A stretch of 64,000 nt of DNA from Polytrichum commune. Lineage: Eukaryota; Streptophyta; Polytrichopsida; Polytrichales; Polytrichaceae. The stretch is from contig OX485808.1 of the NCBI GenBank assembly GCA_950295325.1, positions 22,276,527-22,340,526 of the forward strand. Direction: 5' to 3'. The notes under the pieces are model-generated. The model ran no database searches. It was not told where the DNA came from and saw only the letters and a program-made list of their open reading frames with translations. A program made the translations under genes and the position numbers. Positions within the stretch are counted from its first letter, which is position 1. Each line of letters begins with the position of its first letter. Below, one piece after another: positions 25,201-36,266 of the stretch.

Positions 25201-25439
25201 GAATTCTGTAATCCTATGCACACATCAGATTCTGATCGTAGAAGTACATTGCGTGACGTTCTCGGCTGGTGCTTGTCCAAAATGCTAACATTGGAATTAC
25301 TCTACTCATATGAGATGAGCAACCCAGAATTTGGAGATCGTGGGAGGCCACACCAATGCCGTACATGAATTGTAGGCTTATATTCATGATGACTTCTTTG
25401 AACATCTGCTGCGAGCCCATGCATTTGAAAAACAAGCTT

Positions 25440-26090
25440 CTCCCTAGATTGGAAACCTACACTGAAACAGAGGTTAACGGATCTGTTTTGCAGATTGCTG
25501 CTCCATCAATTTGTTGTTCCTCATTCAGATTAGACAAGCAAGCCAGCCCCTCCCACCAAGCGCATCCACAGTGACGTCCACTTGATCAACCTGCTTGTAT
25601 TTCTCCCTCGGAAGGGATGAAGGAAGGTGAGGCTTCTCTCACAACCAGCCCCACAACAACCAAACCAAAGGCAACAAAATAGAGGCTATCCACAGGTTCA
25701 TGAAACTCTAGGGCATGCACAGTGACTGCCCACATGTCGGATGTCAGCAAGGAAAGTTTGCACATGGTGGAGCCATTCATTCAAAGAAGCTGCAGCATCA
25801 ATCTCGAGAACGCAAAGCATCAAGCTTCCCCCCAGATTGAAATCCTACACGGAATCAGAGCTTAACGGGGTTTTTTCCCACATTGTTGCTCCATCATCCA
25901 CATTAGATAAGGAAGCCAAACCAAAGGCAACAAAGTATATGCTGTCCATGGATTCGTGAAACCCTAATGCACGCACCGCGACTGCACATGTCTGATAGAG
26001 GCAAGGAAAGGTTGAACATGGTGGAGCCATTTATTCTCAGCGGCTGCAGCATCAATCTCTAAAAGCATGGATTCGGGCACCGAGGTTTTA
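25440..26090 (-). pseudogene. Two decayed tandem copies of the transporter 3' end
   Basis: Copy 1 (about 25450-25795) encodes NGSTMCKLSLLTSDMWAV, HEPVDSLYFVAFGLVVVG and the downstream Val-Asp-Gln-rich tail, closely matching the last 120 residues of the intact gene. Copy 2 (about 25840-26065) carries VAVRALGFHES, SLYFVAFGL-type sequence and the tail, but lacks about 150 bp in the middle. Both have frame damage and no upstream exons. They are in the same orientation as the intact gene, which follows within 50 bp. Confidence 0.8.
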
Positions 26091-26106
26091 CCCCAAGATT
26101 GACATC

Positions 26107-27231
26107 CTACACCGCAACAGAAGTTAACGGAGCATTTTCGTCCATTGCTGCTCCATCAGCTTGTTGCTCCTCATGCACATTAGGTAAGCAAGCCAGCTCC
26201 CCTTCCACCAACTCATCCGCAGTAACATCCACTTGATCAACCTGCTTGTATCTCTCCCCTGAAAGAATTGAGCCACCTTTCGGAGACAGCGAGGGCTCAC
26301 CCGCCACAGCATACACAACCAGCCCCACAACAACCAAGCCAAAGGCAACAAAGTAGAGACTATCCACAGATTCATGAAACCCTAATGCACGCACCGCGAC
26401 TGCCCACATATCTGATGTCAACAAGGAGAGGTTGAACATGGTGGAGCCATTCATTCTCAGCAGCTGTGGCACCAAGCTCGAGAACGCAAAGATTGAGAGA
26501 GAAAACCCTACAAAAGGGGCAATTGAGCTCACACTCCAGTGAATGGTCCGAACCTCGTCAAGCTCCAGCAACAGGAGCTGACACGTACTAATCACAGCCC
26601 CAAACATGCCAATGTGCGCAAGAAACTCCACCTGGTCCACTTTCTTCACCACAAATTCTTCACTCACATTTGAGATGGCATAAAACATCGAGGCACATAT
26701 CACAAGGGAATCCCCAAGGATCACATTGCTACCGCTGCTTGACCTGTCACCCGCATGCACATCTGAGAAGATGACCATCACCAAACCCCCTACGCAGATT
26801 GCCACACCTACAAAGTGGGAAACTGCGTAGCGAGTCTTGAGGATTAGCCATGTGAGGAGTAAAACACATGGGATGGTCCAGCAGTCCAGAAGCATGACGC
26901 TAGTGATGGATGTGTATTGGTATGCTTTGACTGCCAAGTAGTTGCCTTCCACATCCAGGAAGGCGAGTAGGAGGTAGATGTACCATGAGATTTGGATGCG
27001 TTTCCCTCGGTAGATTAGGAGGGATCCGTATACGAGTGCCAGGAGGATGTAATTGAATAAGGATTGTGTCGTGGGAGCATCGATGCCCTTTCTGGCCAGT
27101 ACTGCGGATGTTAAACCTGTGCAGGTTACCAGTAGACTTAGAATCTGGCCCACTGCAATTGCCTTCATTCCTTCTTTGCTTCCCTCTATCTTCCCTGCTA
27201 TCCACACCCATGTGCTCTCATTTGGAGCCAT
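26107..27231 (-). CDS. SLC35F1/F2/F6-like (DUF914) membrane transporter, single exon
   Basis: An intact 374-residue, intronless frame of the drug/metabolite transporter superfamily. About ten hydrophobic segments are visible: residues 23-45, 57-75, 82-102, 109-131, 139-157, 170-189, 204-223, 235-257, 264-281 and 290-310. Motifs typical of DUF914 proteins include LDVEGNYLAVKAYQYTSITS, LLDCWTIPC, GDSLVICASMFYAISNVSEE and FNLSLLTSDMWAV. The tail (311-374) is acidic, hydrophilic and probably cytoplasmic. Substrate and target membrane of the plant members are not established. The length matches the family (about 360-410). The start is the first ATG and is supported by the decayed 5' copy upstream, whose similarity covers this ATG. 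Confidence 0.92.
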   Translation of the reverse strand: MAPNESTWVWIAGKIEGSKEGMKAIAVGQILSLLVTCTGLTSAVLARKGIDAPTTQSLFNYILLALVYGSLLIYRGKRIQISWYIYLLLAFLDVEGNYLAVKAYQYTSITSVMLLDCWTIPCVLLLTWLILKTRYAVSHFVGVAICVGGLVMVIFSDVHAGDRSSSGSNVILGDSLVICASMFYAISNVSEEFVVKKVDQVEFLAHIGMFGAVISTCQLLLLELDEVRTIHWSVSSIAPFVGFSLSIFAFSSLVPQLLRMNGSTMFNLSLLTSDMWAVAVRALGFHESVDSLYFVAFGLVVVGLVVYAVAGEPSLSPKGGSILSGERYKQVDQVDVTADELVEGELACLPNVHEEQQADGAAMDENAPLTSVAV

Positions 27232-27324
27232 CTGTACCCGCCCGAGTTCTTCTTGCCCACAAAATTATACAAAAAGTAAAATCCACTGAGTCTCTCACAA
27301 AACTCTCCTTCAATCCTACCTACT

Positions 27325-27480
27325 TCAGAATCTGGCAAACAGCAATTGCCTTCATTCCATCTTTAACATCCCTCTCTCTTCCCTGCCATCCACACCCATG
27401 TGCTTCTCAATTGGAGCCATCTCTACCTCTGTCGCTCTTCTTGCTCACATTTTTTTCACAAAACTCTCCTTAAATCCTAC
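27325..27480 (-). pseudogene. Decayed copy of the transporter 5' end
   Basis: Reading leftward from an ATG at 27420, about 95 bp repeat the first codons of the transporter (ATGGCTCCAA, CACATGGGTGTGGAT, ATGAAGGCAATTGC, CAGATTCT) with small indels that break the frame. The 5'-untranslated sequence is also duplicated ('acaaaactctcctt.aatcctac'). The offset from the intact start is 189 bp, so this is a direct tandem duplication of the gene's front edge. Confidence 0.8.
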
Positions 27481-28038
27481 GCACTTCTACCTCTCACGAG
27501 CAAGAAATCATCATATCACAAAAAAATGACACTAACCTTAACTCCCTTATTTGCCCTACTTTACCTAACTGAAATCCCAAGTGCCATGCTTCCCCACGTT
27601 CAGACACACAATAGCGCCTTGTCGCACACGGTTGCGTAGATTCTCGCACCCGATTGACCCGCACTAACTTATTATAACCCAACTCTTCTATCTTGAAGCC
27701 GGAGGTGAATTCACATGGTAATTAGCCTAATTCCTCTCCAAAGATTCTCTTGTGCTCCTTCATCCTACGCAAGGTTGCAATTATTCCCCTCAATATTTCC
27801 AGCACAGCGGAGCATCTGTCGGCTCTGTTTGCAAATTACATACTGTTCTTCAGCAATTGCATTTCTTCTTACTACGTCCTGGCTCATCCGATTCGGTTAA
27901 TGTGAGCTTAATTGTGGAAGGCACCAATGACGTGTTGGCCGACGATCTGCAACAAGAGAAGTTGGAGGATGCCACACGCAACGGAGCCCGGACGAAGAAG
28001 AAGATACCCTCCAACTGACCTGCTTCACTTTTAGGCTG

Positions 28039-28109
28039 CCCACACATACTGGTGGTGGGCAGCCAGCAGTGAACGGGCGAACTCCGTTCACTGCCACCAG
28101 TAAGTGTGG
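28039..28109. repeat. 71-bp fold-back element
   Basis: The outer arms are CCCACACATACTGGTGG and CCACCAGTAAGTGTGG. The inner arms GCAGTGAACGG and CCGTTCACTGC are perfect complements around a 7-nt loop. The same arm words, CACCAGTGAACGG and CCGTTCACTGGTG, occur in the element at 61158-61317. Likely a small fold-back MITE. Confidence 0.6.
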
Positions 28110-28142
28110 CAAGAACCGGGGAGAGCCGGCGATTAGTCTAGA

Positions 28143-28560
28143 TGAACAGGTTGATTTTGAAAAATTACCCGGTTGCAGTTCAAGACTTCAGGAGGATTTG
28201 GGACCTAAAGTTACAAAGATGCACTGGTTGATGTTGAGAAATTACCCAGTTGAAGTTCGAGACTGCACGATAATTTTGTACCTTAAGTTACAAAGATGAA
28301 CCGGTGAGTTTGAGAAATAACCCGGTTGAAGTTTGAGACTTCACGATAATTTTGTACTTAAAGTTACAAATATGAACCGGCGAGTTTGAGAAATAACACA
28401 GTTGAAGTTCGAGACTTGAAAATAATTTTGTACTTTAAGTTACAAATTTGAACCGGCGAGTTTGAGAAATAACACGGTTGAAGTTCGAGACTTCATGATA
28501 ATTTTGTACCTTAAGTTACAAATATGAACCGGTGAATTTGAGAAATAACCCAGTTGAACA
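28143..28560. repeat. 76-bp tandem repeat, about 5.5 copies
   Basis: The unit runs roughly from GAACCGGTGAGTTTGAGAAA through CCCGGTTGAAGTTCGAGACT to AATTTTGTACCTTAAGTTAC. The first copy is the most diverged; the others differ by single bases. The unit length is not a multiple of three and the array has no open frame through it. Confidence 0.8.
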
Positions 28561-29459
28561 AGACCCCACAAAACTTATCAAGTGTTCTAGAGGAATATAG
28601 AGAATATACCTCAAATTAATAAAGAAAAAACCAAAAGTTCATGCAACATGTAACCAATCGGACTTGGAAAGAATAGAATTTTAATCGATCATGCCAAAAA
28701 AATCTCCATGGACAATTGGTCAATTTTGATATTTAGTGTGACTTACTATTTGGATTCACAAGATGCTATATCCTTTTACTAATGAAATTTTTTTTTACCA
28801 AGTAAAGTTGTCAATGTTTTATAATGTCCAAACATCATTTGTTGGTAAAATATGAGATGTACAGTAAATAGATATAGCATTGCGTAATCCCGCATAGTAA
28901 GCTTTGCCCAAATATCATATTCGGTGTAGTTATAGAGAGATATGAATTCGTGGCCTCTATGTAGACTCACTCATTGCGAAGGTGAAAATGTAGTGATTTT
29001 TCTATGGTGGCATTCAAGCACAAAGTTAAATTAAATTACTTGGGTGGCTAGCTAACCCGGTTTTAATTTTTAATTTCTTAGGAAAACAAAGTCAAGAATT
29101 TCCAGGTGTTCAGGCAGACTTGAAAATAATTATTTTTTGCCTAAGCTGCTAGCAACCTACGCTAGGATTTCAACCAATTATGCCCAAAAATCTCCCCGAA
29201 CACGGGCCACTGAACTCAAACGTCCGTCGAAATTCGAACCACTATAGCAGTGACTTACTAGGATTTTTCCGGAAAATTACCCTTTACACCTGCGAACGGG
29301 CGAACAGGCTGGGCCTTGCGCCCAGTCGCTGCCGTGGTGACTTTTCACTCCTAAATAATCTCCCTGCTGGTGGGGGCCTGCCACTGCCCCTCCCACCAGC
29401 AGGTGTGGGCAGGCCTTTAGCTTGCTAGGTGGTTAGTTGGTTAGTTGGTGGTCAACTAA
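28561..29459. other. Intergenic DNA with a 12-bp hairpin
   Basis: No gene recognised. CCTGCTGGTGGG (29363-29374) and CCCACCAGCAGG (29392-29403) form a perfect hairpin inside a GC-richer patch, possibly another relative of the CACCAG fold-back elements. Confidence 0.5.
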
Positions 29460-29771
29460 GGCCCACTTTACACTAGGAGTCGAGGCCAAGGGCCGAGGGA
29501 AATCTCGCGATCCTATTGGTTGAGAGCTTAAAGCCAACCCGAAGAGCTTTAGACTAGGAGTCAAGGCCAACAATTCATTGAATATTTTAATCTATAAAAT
29601 GTTGGCCTTGAGATGGTCCCTCAGGCATAAAAGGAACCCTCATGGATGGGGGGGCCAACAAGTACACTTTTTATTGTTCACTTGAGGCCAGCTCGAGCTT
29701 CAAAATAACTCAAACATTGGTTAAGTTGGTCCCAATATTTCATGGCCTTGACTCCTACTGTAAAGCGGTCC
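29460..29771. mobile_element. MITE-like element, family D
   Basis: The left end GGCCCACTTTACACTAGGAG and right end CTCCTACTGTAAAGCGGTCC are inverted repeats with a few mismatches, 312 bp apart. The interior repeats 'gaggccaa' and 'ttggccttga' words and has no ORF. Its left end is almost identical to that of the element in the SINA intron at 35231. Confidence 0.65.
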
Positions 29772-29827
29772 TGAGTAGGTGAAGGTTGGAGAGAGGGGAT
29801 TGTCGCAGACCAGCGTCCATCTCAAGT

Positions 29828-30175
29828 GGAGGCCACACACATTCGAAAATGTGGGTTTCGGAACAGAGTTTGGTAAGCCGAGGTAAAAGGATGTTGGCCT
29901 TGACATGTGCCTAACTTTGAAGAGTTGGGTTTTGAGGTTGGTTCTGTTTTTCATTTTTTTTTCAACTATGATCCAAGACAACGATTTTGCAAGGCTTAAA
30001 ACCTTGATTGTTTTTTTTTATCATAGTTGAAAATAGATTGTTTTAACCAATAAAAGAGGGGATGTCCTCAAAAGCCCAACTCCTTGAAGTTAGGTGCATG
30101 TCAAGGCCAACACTCCTTTAACTTGGCTTACCAAACTCTGTTTTGAAATCGGTGTTTTCGAACGTGTATGGCTTC
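29828..30175. repeat. Long inverted repeat, arms about 145-155 bp
   Basis: The left arm (29828-29972) and right arm (30020-30175) are complementary over most of their length. Pairs include TTCGAAAA / TTTTCGAA, ACAGAGTTTGGTAAGCC / GGCTTACCAAACTCTGT, TGTTGGCCTTGACATG / CATGTCAAGGCCAACA and TTCAACTATGAT / ATCATAGTTGAA. The loop is about 47 nt. A transcript would fold into a long hairpin. It could be a MITE or a source of small RNAs; the sequence alone cannot say which. Confidence 0.75.
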
Positions 30176-30986
30176 CCTTCATCCATCCAACATAAAAACT
30201 TGACCCCAGTAGGTGTGTGGCCGATTCATCTCAAAAAACTCGTAGTAGCCTAATTCAGGGTCTTAAAAGATTATTTTGGTGTCAACTCCACTAAAACTAC
30301 ATTGATTATCCCAATTAGTGAGGGAGGGCTTCTAGTGCATGTGGAAAATTAGTGAGCGTGATATTAAATTTCTTTATGTTATGAAGTTAGTGCTACTAAA
30401 AGATCTAGAAGCATTATTTATCTCTACACTATAATTCACTGAATATACTATAGCAACATTGTTTCACTAAAAGTGTCGGCACTATTCATCTTGGCACAAT
30501 TCATTGACAAGCATGTGTTTGCTTGTAAAATTTTATCACTCTACAAACACCTTAGGCACGCGCTAATTTTCTTGAAATGTATTGTAAATGAGCATGTACT
30601 TATGAAATCAATATCACTTCCAAACTCCGACACATACCATTTTGATTGTTGGATCTGATTGGAAATTGACTCATTTGGTAACCAACTACGAAACACGAAG
30701 ATTGTCATTTTAACCCTTAAAAAACATAGGGGCTCAATGTATGACATATATGTACACAAGTTCTACAAGCCTCACAAAATCCTCATATATATATATATAT
30801 ATAATATGAAGGTTTTTGGAACTATACTTGGTGCATCATCTGATGCTTATATTAAAATGCTTAATATGTTTTTGTGTGACATTGATAATCAAAACGCAAA
30901 GCATGTACGTGTACCCAAGAGAACTTAGTGAATTCAAACCGAAATCTTGAGTATCATTAAGTTATTCACTATGCTTTGAAGTGCAC

Positions 30987-31815
30987 TTAACCCCTAATGT
31001 CCTATGCGACCATAATTTGGTTGTGAACAATTCACTTTGATTCCTTTGACACTAGTTCAGATGGGATCTGGATTGCTTCAACTACTCTTCTTGTTCATGT
31101 TCAGGTATGCTATGTCTTGCCGTGTGGATAATTTTGATTCAACATAGTTAATTATTTCTAGGTTAATTCAAATATGGGAGTGTGCTCTCAACTAGTTTAC
31201 AGTGGAATTGGTCCACGAGCCAAAACTTGATATTTATCACCTCCATAGTTTAGGGGCAACATGTCCTCAACATGTTATATGTTGATCCCTATGTGCAAAT
31301 GATACCCAACTAATTTGAAAATTTGCATGGCACTAAAACACAACATATCCTAAACATCCACCGTTGGAATTTTTAGTTGGACATGTGTTGGTGGGTGTGA
31401 ATCAATGTGGAAGGCGCACAATTGTGGCACCGCTACATCAAATTGCAAAGCTTCTCAAAAAATCACAAAATAATGGTTCCAAGATTTGTGAGCTGATTTG
31501 AGTAAGTATATTGCCCCTCTTTTGAATGAAGGTAACATTTTTGTCATTTTGAGATGATTTCAGTGGAGGTTCAATCACAAAACCAACCCTAATATAAATT
31601 CTAACTTGTTGCCCCTCAATACCAATATTGACATTCCTATTATAATCTCCTACATAACAAAACCTCACCGTTTAAAATTCGGATTGTGAGTAGTCACTTC
31701 TAACTTGCAAACATCTATACTATTGGATTTGTCAAAAAATATTTAGATTTCACCTACAATCACTAAAACTAAGGTCACATTTTCTAGGTAGATTTGAGGG
31801 AAATTGGGCGTGGGA
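30987..31815. repeat. Dispersed long repeat, copy 2
   Basis: Aligned copy of 20705-21680 in the same orientation. It lacks the 105-bp insertion found there and so shows the pre-insertion sequence (ATTTGTCAAAAAAT near 31727). Substitutions and small indels are frequent, so the duplication is old. Confidence 0.65.
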
Positions 31816-34131
31816 AGTTAGGGGTTAACACCCAACTTGTAAATAGTGCCTATGGGTGTAGAAGTTGAAAACAATCCTTAGTTGGAAAAAGAACAAACCT
31901 CTATTACTATTTTGGATACCAAATGATTGAAAATACAATCAACCAAGGTGAATGCCATGAAAACAAGATAAATTTTTGGTCAGAAATTTTGCTTTGACGT
32001 GAACATACAACAAGTACGTGCATAACGAACACCTCTCACAAATCCCATATTATTGAATGAAGACAACGCTCATAGAATTTTTGATACCAATAAAAATGGT
32101 CAAAGTGACGAGATATTATACATCACATTACGGCCAATGTCATACACCTAAATACATAATATACATTCATAAGGGTACAATCTCTGCGCCAAATGACTAT
32201 AAAGTATTCAAAACAACATGGGGGCATCACCTGAAAGGATGCTTGAAGAAAAACAAAAAATGGAAAAAGAAAAAGAAACTTGCAAAGTCCTCGATGGACA
32301 ATATATAGTGCATGCTTTGGAAGGTAACTGCAACTGGTACTCAAGATCAAAGGAATATATCAGTAAAAATGGATTCCAAGATCTGTTCATAAGACGAGCA
32401 CTAACAATGGTTGTATACGATGATGAGACAAATCACTGGGATGAATCACTTACAAGCAATGACATTGACATCTCCGGACGCATAAAGACGGGAATTGGAG
32501 CAATATCGAAGAGAATTATGGCAGTCACTTAGAAGAGCTAGCTCAAACAACAATACGGATTCAAGCAAGAAGCATCGTCTCTAAAATGTTTTCCAAGCAT
32601 CACTGAGAAAAAGTTAGAGTAGAAAGAACTAACCAAACTTCTACACAAGATGAATGCTTTGACTACATATCATGATTTAGCTATTGTGCCTAATAAAATG
32701 TTAACAAGGATGAGTAAACAATGTGAAATAGGTTGGGAGCACTATTAATGTGAAGCATCGAAAAGAAAGAATCGAATTAGACAAAGCATTGGCAGCTAAC
32801 AAACGAATGAAATCACAATCTAGACCAACAATGGTGATGGCTTGGCTTTGACCACTTAAAAGATGTCCTTAAGACAAGTTCAACTTTTGCCCAAAATTAG
32901 TGAGATTGTGCTATCAATTTGAAGTAACTCATAATTTGGTAGAAGAGTAAAGAAGAATTCAGCCTAAACTTGATGTTGTGAAGTGGAGCGATCGTTATTT
33001 GAAAATGGTTTTAGAGGCAAGGGATCCAATAACTCTCAATTCCTCTGAACTGATGCATTTTGGTGTCTGAAACATGACAAATATTCTCAGTGAAGTTGGA
33101 ATTTCGGTATGTGCATAAAACCTTTTGTTTCAAAAAACCTCAAGATCAAATTACATTCATAGTAATTCAGGTTTTGCTTGAGGGTTGCCGGAATCGGAAT
33201 CTCCTATTCCCCTTGTATTGCTCATCGATTCATTTAAAACCACAGGGAGGGAATGCCACTTGCAGCCGACCTCGGACCGGCAACATGCGGATAGTTGTCC
33301 GTAGCAAGTAGGGAAAATGACCTCCAAGTAGGTTAATCACGAACAACACTTAATTGATTGAGATGGAAAGTAGACATTAGCCCGATACCATCACACTTAG
33401 ATGCTTGAGAAATGGAAGACGGATGCGTGCACAGATAGAGGAGAAAAGCCTCCTCCAAGAGGACTTCTACTTTGCACTTGGGCAATCCCAAGTTTGCACT
33501 TGAGCCATGTGGCCAGGGAATATTTCACTTGTGTCATGAAGTTCATCCTTTGCTCTCTCCTTTTTTCTTCCTTTTGCTTATTGTTAATTTTTAGCATGTT
33601 TTGACCCAACAAACAACATCTACTACATCATTTGGAACTTCGGAACAGCAAAGATGCATGGGTGAAGACACAGTTATCGTTCCAAAGTTCCAAATGTTTG
33701 GCTATTGACAACAACATGTTGAGCGGACGGTGCGGGGATGACACATGCTGTTGATTTATATGCATGGGTGCAATGGGCAGGAACAGCACGGGCGCTAATT
33801 TTTGATAATACAAAATGATCTATTTCTGCAACTTGGCTTTTTGAGCTGAGAAGAGACGGCACAGACAAGAACAGCTCAAGAGAGATGAAAAGATGCACTG
33901 AACCCTAAACCCTAAACATTGCACTAAATGGGAGGGATTTCTTGCTTTTGTGATTTCTTAGGTCGGAAAATTAGGTGTTGTTTGCATGAAATCAAAATCA
34001 CCTCGATCGACTTAGTAATAGTCATCAGTTACCTGCCGCACATCGAATCCAATTGTCGATGTGTAAACAACTTCATCTGATGATAGTGTTTTGCCTCCAC
34101 TTGTCGATCGATGATCTACATGCAAAAACTG
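31816..34131. other. Intergenic DNA with one unexplained short frame
   Basis: An open frame at 32218-32532 (plus, 104 residues) starts with a Glu/Lys-rich stretch and then looks protein-like (SKNGFQDLFIRRALTMVVYDDETNHW). I do not recognise it and see no splice partners. A short plant telomere-type run, AACCCTAAACCCTAAAC, lies at 33901-33917. No other gene recognised. Confidence 0.5.
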
Positions 34132-36233
34132 TCAGGTTGGTTGCTGCAGCTTGCGGCTCCACCGGCTGATTACAAACTTTGCTTGGACCATGCTGGCGCC
34201 ACGAGCCACCACGATGAAATGTTCGATGTCGTTGCTTTGGTCCATCGACTGGCACCGGCTCTCCAACCGATGTGTGGTGGGGAACGAAGGATCGGTATTA
34301 TCGATCAATTCGAGCTCATAGGAGAAGTACACATCCTTGGTGCCATCTTCATCTCGCAAGTTGCGGCCACCGCCGAACCGAGCAATGTAGTACACTCGTC
34401 CCACGGACGAGTCCTTCGTGTTAAATAGGAACAACGTTCCGGCCTTTCCACGCAGCACATAATTGCTATTTATTGAATTTCCCTCCAATGTGACTTCGTG
34501 TGGTGCGCCGTAGGTGATGTCGATCCGCTTCATGGCATGGCACACTTCGAAGTGACGAAGGAATTCGATCTCGGGACCGAGGAGCGCGCACCCGGAGAAC
34601 GGGCATTTGATAGGCGCGTACTTGCAGTGGGTCTCGTGGCTGTGCTTTTCTGTAAATTTCACAACATTGTCACATCCGTATTTGCAGAATTTGCAGTTCA
34701 CCTGAAGTGACTCAATCAGCTTCTCAAGCGCTAAGTTTCGGATCTTTCCGAGTTCTTCCGAGCAGTAAGGGCAGGTGTTATTCAATTTCCCTCGGCACGA
34801 TGCACATGCTACGTGGCCGTTGATGCACTAAATTCAAACAACAGCAACAGAACCACTCAGTCAAGACCACCTGATAATTACTCCAAGATCACCCAACCAT
34901 ATCATTGTTTTCCTTTTTGCAAACAGAGGCTATGGAGTTTAAGGACACTTTACACTATGGACAAGGGTCGTGACCATGAAATTGTGAGGGCCCTTGAAAC
35001 TCATCTGAAGGGCATAGCGTAGCAAGATATTGAAATTGAATTTTGTGTGATCATATGCCTTCAAGTGTAGTGTAAAGACATATGCGACCATGCTCTCAAC
35101 TGAATGCTATTTCAATACCATCCTCTTCAAACAACATCCACAAAAACACTTGGGGTCGCTTGATATTTACTCCAAAATAGCAACGATATCCTTGTTTTTT
35201 CTTTTGCAAACAGAGGCTGAGGAATTTAGGCCCACTTTACACTATGGCCGAGGGTCATGACCATGAGATTGTGAGGGCCCTTAAAACTCATCTGAAATGC
35301 ATACCAGGGCATTTTGAAATTGAATTTTGTGTGATCAAAGGCATTCAAGTGTAGTATAAAGACACCTCTCAACCGAATGCTATTTTATCACCATCCTATT
35401 CATGTGGACCCTTCCACACAGTAAGGTATAATGAATCAAGGGTTGTGAGATTGATGTCACGTTCTCTTGGATTTGTGTAAATCCAGTAGTCTATGAAACA
35501 TCACTATCCATTGCGTGCCATGTAGGACTCCATGTAGGTTTGTTCATCCATTCAAACTTGCTTGGTCACTTAGGCCCTCAAGCTCTAGTGTAGAGTGAAG
35601 TGGGATGGTCTCGGCAGTTTCCACCAAGGAGAGATTTTAGATTTCAAGGGTCACAGGCTCTCAAGCTCCAGTGTAAAGTGCCCCTTAGGGTTTGAGGTTT
35701 AGGGTTCAACCACATAGTAAGTAAATTGTTAACTTTGTCATCTTTGTTCATGACTCATGCTGAACGAGTTCGGAAAGCGGCTAAAGAAATGGAAACTTAC
35801 TGACACCACTCGTACACTTGAGGCCTGTGACCACACAGGAATTAAAGACATTATCTCCACTGCATTTTGAGTTTTAGAGTCGCAATTTCGCAATTCTTCA
35901 GACTGCAATCGAGAATTGGTGTAACGATATCATCTCAATTGCAGTTTGAGGTTTAGATTTTACTCGCATAAGTAACTTGTTCACTTTGTCATCATCTCTG
36001 TTCAAGATGACTCATGTCGAATGAGTCCAAAAAGTGGCTAAAGAAATGGAAACTTACAGACACCATACCTACTTTAATTGATAATTGAGATAATGCAGGC
36101 ATACCTGATGAATAGGGAGCACAAGATGCTCCATGCAAATGACGCAGTCGAGGCTATCATGATCGAAAGCCGATGTGAAGTGCATTATTCCTTCCTGATG
36201 CCCTGCAGACCGGGCTCGCTTAATTCTTGCCAT
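34132..36233 (-). CDS. SINA/SIAH-type RING E3 ubiquitin ligase, two exons
   Basis: Proteins of this family transfer ubiquitin to bound substrates as dimers. Exon 1 is 36233-36105 and exon 2 is 34827-34132, joined in phase 0 to give 274 residues. The RING (residues 30-65) has Cys30, Cys33, Cys44, His48, Cys51, Cys54, Cys62, Cys65, and the intron splits it after Gln43. The SIAH-type zinc finger follows (about 86-140) with Cys88, Cys91 or Cys95, His105, His110, Cys118, Cys123, His135, Cys139. The C-terminal half (TLFLFN, GRVYYIARFGG, YFSYELEL) resembles the plant SINA-like substrate-binding beta domain. Length is normal for SINA-like plant proteins. An in-frame ATG 33 bp further upstream (36266) is an alternative start. 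The 1277-bp intron carries a duplicated MITE. Exon 2 is clearly GC-richer than the surrounding DNA. Confidence 0.92.
34832..35690. mobile_element. MITE-like element with tandem duplication, inside SINA intron
   Basis: The left end GGCCCACTTTACACTATGG (from 35231) pairs with CTCCAGTGTAAAGTGCCCC (to about 35685). Its left half and about 100 bp of flanking intron are duplicated in tandem: 34832-35126 matches 35127-35402, starting 'tcaaacaaca' and including 'gcaaacagaggct'. So the element inserted first and unequal duplication came later. Its right portion also matches 59690-59890. Confidence 0.65.
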
Positions 36234-36266
36234 TTTGCACACTGAATGGAATCCAACATAGCTCAA

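Noticed and set aside
32218-32532. 104-residue open frame on the plus strand
   Set aside because: The central part looks protein-like, but I recognise no family, its start region is low-complexity Lys/Glu, and stops surround it. Left as an unexplained frame, not a gene.
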